This document shows, in pieces, positions 62,380-64,000 of a DNA stretch of 64,000 nt (the stretch's first letter is position 1; each line of letters starts with the position of its first letter). A program made the translations under genes and the position numbers. Under the pieces are notes generated by a model, which did no database searches, was not told the origin of the DNA, and saw nothing but the letters and a program-made list of their open reading frames with translations. The stretch comes from Chloroflexi bacterium TSY (GTDB lineage Bacteria > Chloroflexota > Anaerolineae > Caldilineales > Caldilineaceae): assembly GCA_019217005.1 (NCBI GenBank), contig JAHBNG010000020.1, positions 93,417 through 157,416 of the forward strand, written 5' to 3'.

Positions 62380-63357
62380 CTAAAACAAATGTTCATCAAG
62401 CGATTTTGGTTTATCACCGATTTGAACATGAATACACCTCTTGACCAGCGATAGCTCTTGCAATGCTCGTTTCACAGAGCCAACGTCCGTCGGTGTGGTC
62501 AACACATGGACATTGAAACCAGTATTGATTGTAAAATAAGCCTCTATTCCGGCTTTACGCATTTGTTGCACTTTGTGCATCACCTCAATTGTCCCTGGAT
62601 ACCAGGCAATGAGAGGAGGTTGACTTGTCAACAAAATGGTATGAAACTCGAGCGCTTCAGCTTCAACGAGCTCACCAAAGCGAGTTAAATTACGGGCCCC
62701 GATCGCAGATTTGAGTGCTTGAATTTTGTCCTCAATCTTTTGCTGCCGGATTGGAAAAAAGGGGCTAGAATGAGCAGTCATATGACCTTCGGTCGACGAA
62801 ACCTGCTTCATCCCCTCATCCACAATCGCAACCACATCATGCAACTCCCAGTAATCGTGTGGATAGATAGTCTCTGAATAGGATGTGCCAGATGTATTCC
62901 CATTTCGCCATTCCACAAGCCCCCCACAAACACAACGGCAAGCTGTCCCCGATGCTTGGCGAGCCAAGATACTCAGTTCACGTTGCGACAAATCTAGTCC
63001 CAGCGCTGTGGTGGCCGCATACGTAAGCGCCGCAAAACCCGATCCCGAACTTGATAATCCAGTCCCTTTGGGAAAGGCATTCACCGACTCAACGCGAGCA
63101 TATAAATTACTTTGTGCGTATGTCCGTATCCGATCTAGATGCCCAACGACCCTCTTTACTTCTTTAGGATTCTGTACCCCAGCAATCGTCACCTTATCTT
63201 GGGTCAGCTCTCTCTGGAACGCAACAGTCGTTGTTGTGTCAAGCCCCTCCGTAATCATGGAAATGCTACCATTGGCAGGAAGACGCAGCACATCATCTTT
63301 CTTACCCCAATATTTGATCAAGGCTACATCTGAGGAGGCATGAAATGTACTCTTCAT
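62380..63357 (-). CDS. Diphospho- or phosphomevalonate decarboxylase-like protein
   Basis: A 325-residue GHMP protein. SSDVALIKYWGKKDDVLRLP is the substrate loop with the usual Lys, FPKGTGLSSSGSGFAALTYA is the ATP loop, and TACRCVCGGLVEWRNGNTSG keeps the active-site Arg. In typical decarboxylases the catalytic Asp is in FT(M/I)DAGPN; here the tract is FTINTGFN, with Asn in place of Asp (codon AAT near 62523). So either a different chemistry applies or the base is changed. In Roseiflexus the homologue acts on phosphomevalonate rather than diphosphomevalonate. The start at 63357 lies four bases after the stop of the small acidic gene, which suggests translational coupling. Confidence 0.8.
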   Translation of the reverse strand: MKSTFHASSDVALIKYWGKKDDVLRLPANGSISMITEGLDTTTTVAFQRELTQDKVTIAGVQNPKEVKRVVGHLDRIRTYAQSNLYARVESVNAFPKGTGLSSSGSGFAALTYAATTALGLDLSQRELSILARQASGTACRCVCGGLVEWRNGNTSGTSYSETIYPHDYWELHDVVAIVDEGMKQVSSTEGHMTAHSSPFFPIRQQKIEDKIQALKSAIGARNLTRFGELVEAEALEFHTILLTSQPPLIAWYPGTIEVMHKVQQMRKAGIEAYFTINTGFNVHVLTTPTDVGSVKRALQELSLVKRCIHVQIGDKPKSLDEHLF

Positions 63358-63361
63358 AATT

Positions 63362-63671
63362 CTATGATGCAATGCGGCTATCTGCCATATTCTCAAAGCG
63401 CCGAATCAGATCATCTAGTAGTTCATCATGGGCTGTGAAGTCAATCGATACACCATTCTCAATCAATTCAATATGGGCTTGCCAGCCAATGCCTTCGACC
63501 AAGCTATGCGTTTCCGTCAATACCACCACCTAGCTTTTTCAGCAGGTCCACAGCAGACTCAGCAGTTAAACCGACAAATTCGATGGTTTCACGATCGTAC
63601 AGTTCATCCTCTTCATATTCATCATATCGTTTATCGCGTTCATCTTCAAACGAAGACGTGCTAATTGGCAT
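63362..63671 (-). pseudogene. Small acidic protein gene with a frameshift, coupled to the decarboxylase gene
   Basis: From ATG 63671 (GGAGG upstream) the frame reads MPISTSSFEDERDKRYDEYE and reaches AVDLLKKLGGGIDGNA and a stop. In the next frame the sequence carries on ETHSLVEGIGWQAHIELIEN, GVSIDFTAHDELLDDLIRRF and ends ENMADSRIAS at 63362. Together they look like a protein of about 103 residues with a one-base change near GGTGGTGGT. It is acidic, without membrane segments. I do not recognise it. It ends just before the decarboxylase start. Confidence 0.55.
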
Positions 63672-64000
63672 TTGTTGCCTCCGCCCATCAAATAATCTGA
63701 AGTTATCCTAAAACCTCGTTTATGTGCCTCAGTATAGCATACTACGTCAACCTTGTACGATTTACGATATTTGTTGGCAGAACCACCGCTCGAGTAGAGA
63801 TAGAGCGTTACAAACAATCGCTAAATCCCCTCTGCTTGTCCCCATTTAGGGGATGACGTCTCCCCTAGCCCCAAGATAAACTTAAATCGATATAGAAGAA
63901 GATATCAATCCCCCAAAAGTACCATAGACAAAATCAGATAAGGGGAATAATGTACTCGATAGTTGTGAAATGAATATTTTCCAAATTTGACAAAAGAGAC
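63672..64000. other. Intergenic region without recognised gene
   Basis: I see no convincing reading frame, RNA gene or repeat family here. The sequence is AT-rich and should contain the promoter of the minus-strand operon that starts at 63671. Confidence 0.4.

Overview
The window looks like a chromosomal stretch of a Chloroflexota bacterium, probably an Anaerolineae or Caldilineae relative. This is inferred from gene content: giant BTAD/STAND regulators, a mevalonate kinase next to a decarboxylase-like GHMP protein, CotH and lamin-tail-domain proteins, a secreted SpoIID-domain protein, PhyH and Gfo/Idh proteins, and secreted proteins ending in a short Y/F-L/V-P tail. No rRNA, tRNA or CRISPR array was seen. 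Transcription runs on both strands in short operons.

Layout. 1-4091: a partial PhyH-like gene, a gutted ATPase gene, and a MerR regulator plus SRPBCC operon split by an IS4-type element. 4817-25000: an accessory region with three large BTAD-NB-ARC-TPR regulators (4953, 13602 and 21832). Around them lie an IS630 element, a second copy of the IS4-type element, a Phd-like antitoxin, an amino-acid binding protein, two membrane or zinc-peptidase-like proteins, a tiny secreted peptide and many palindromic miniature elements. Two of the regulators carry an array of 11-bp direct repeats and a consensus -10 box six bases before the start codon, and a third, orphan array lies nearby. 25000-40250: metabolic genes (nitroreductase, TIM-barrel isomerase, GH29 fucosidase, S41 peptidase, reverse transsulfuration pair, transaldolase, glutathione reductase, patatin and SpoIID protein). 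40300-53200: a peptide-type ABC importer and a sugar-type ABC importer, both without ATPase genes, then a peptidase-MA-like membrane protein, a Gfo/Idh/MocA oxidoreductase, a methyltransferase and an SDR, which suggests carbohydrate uptake and oxidation. 53285-63671: a long minus-strand gene train: a small acidic protein, diphosphomevalonate-decarboxylase-like protein, mevalonate kinase, MsrB, a lamin-tail protein, HflX, a PAP-like phosphatase and a CotH protein.

Two themes stand out. First, the window is full of short elements with terminal inverted repeats (at least ten families, several present twice or three times). Three insertions, two of them miniature elements and one a full IS, can be undone on paper to restore exact reading frames. 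Second, many genes carry single disabling lesions: an in-frame stop in the third BTAD gene, loss of one 5-bp repeat unit in the cystathionine beta-synthase gene, a one-base shift in a permease gene, and others. Some of these could be assembly errors rather than real decay. The most useful leads are the 11-bp operator arrays with apparently leaderless BTAD promoters, the miniature-element insertions, the Asp-to-Asn change at the usual catalytic position of the decarboxylase-like protein, and the shared C-terminal tail of secreted proteins.
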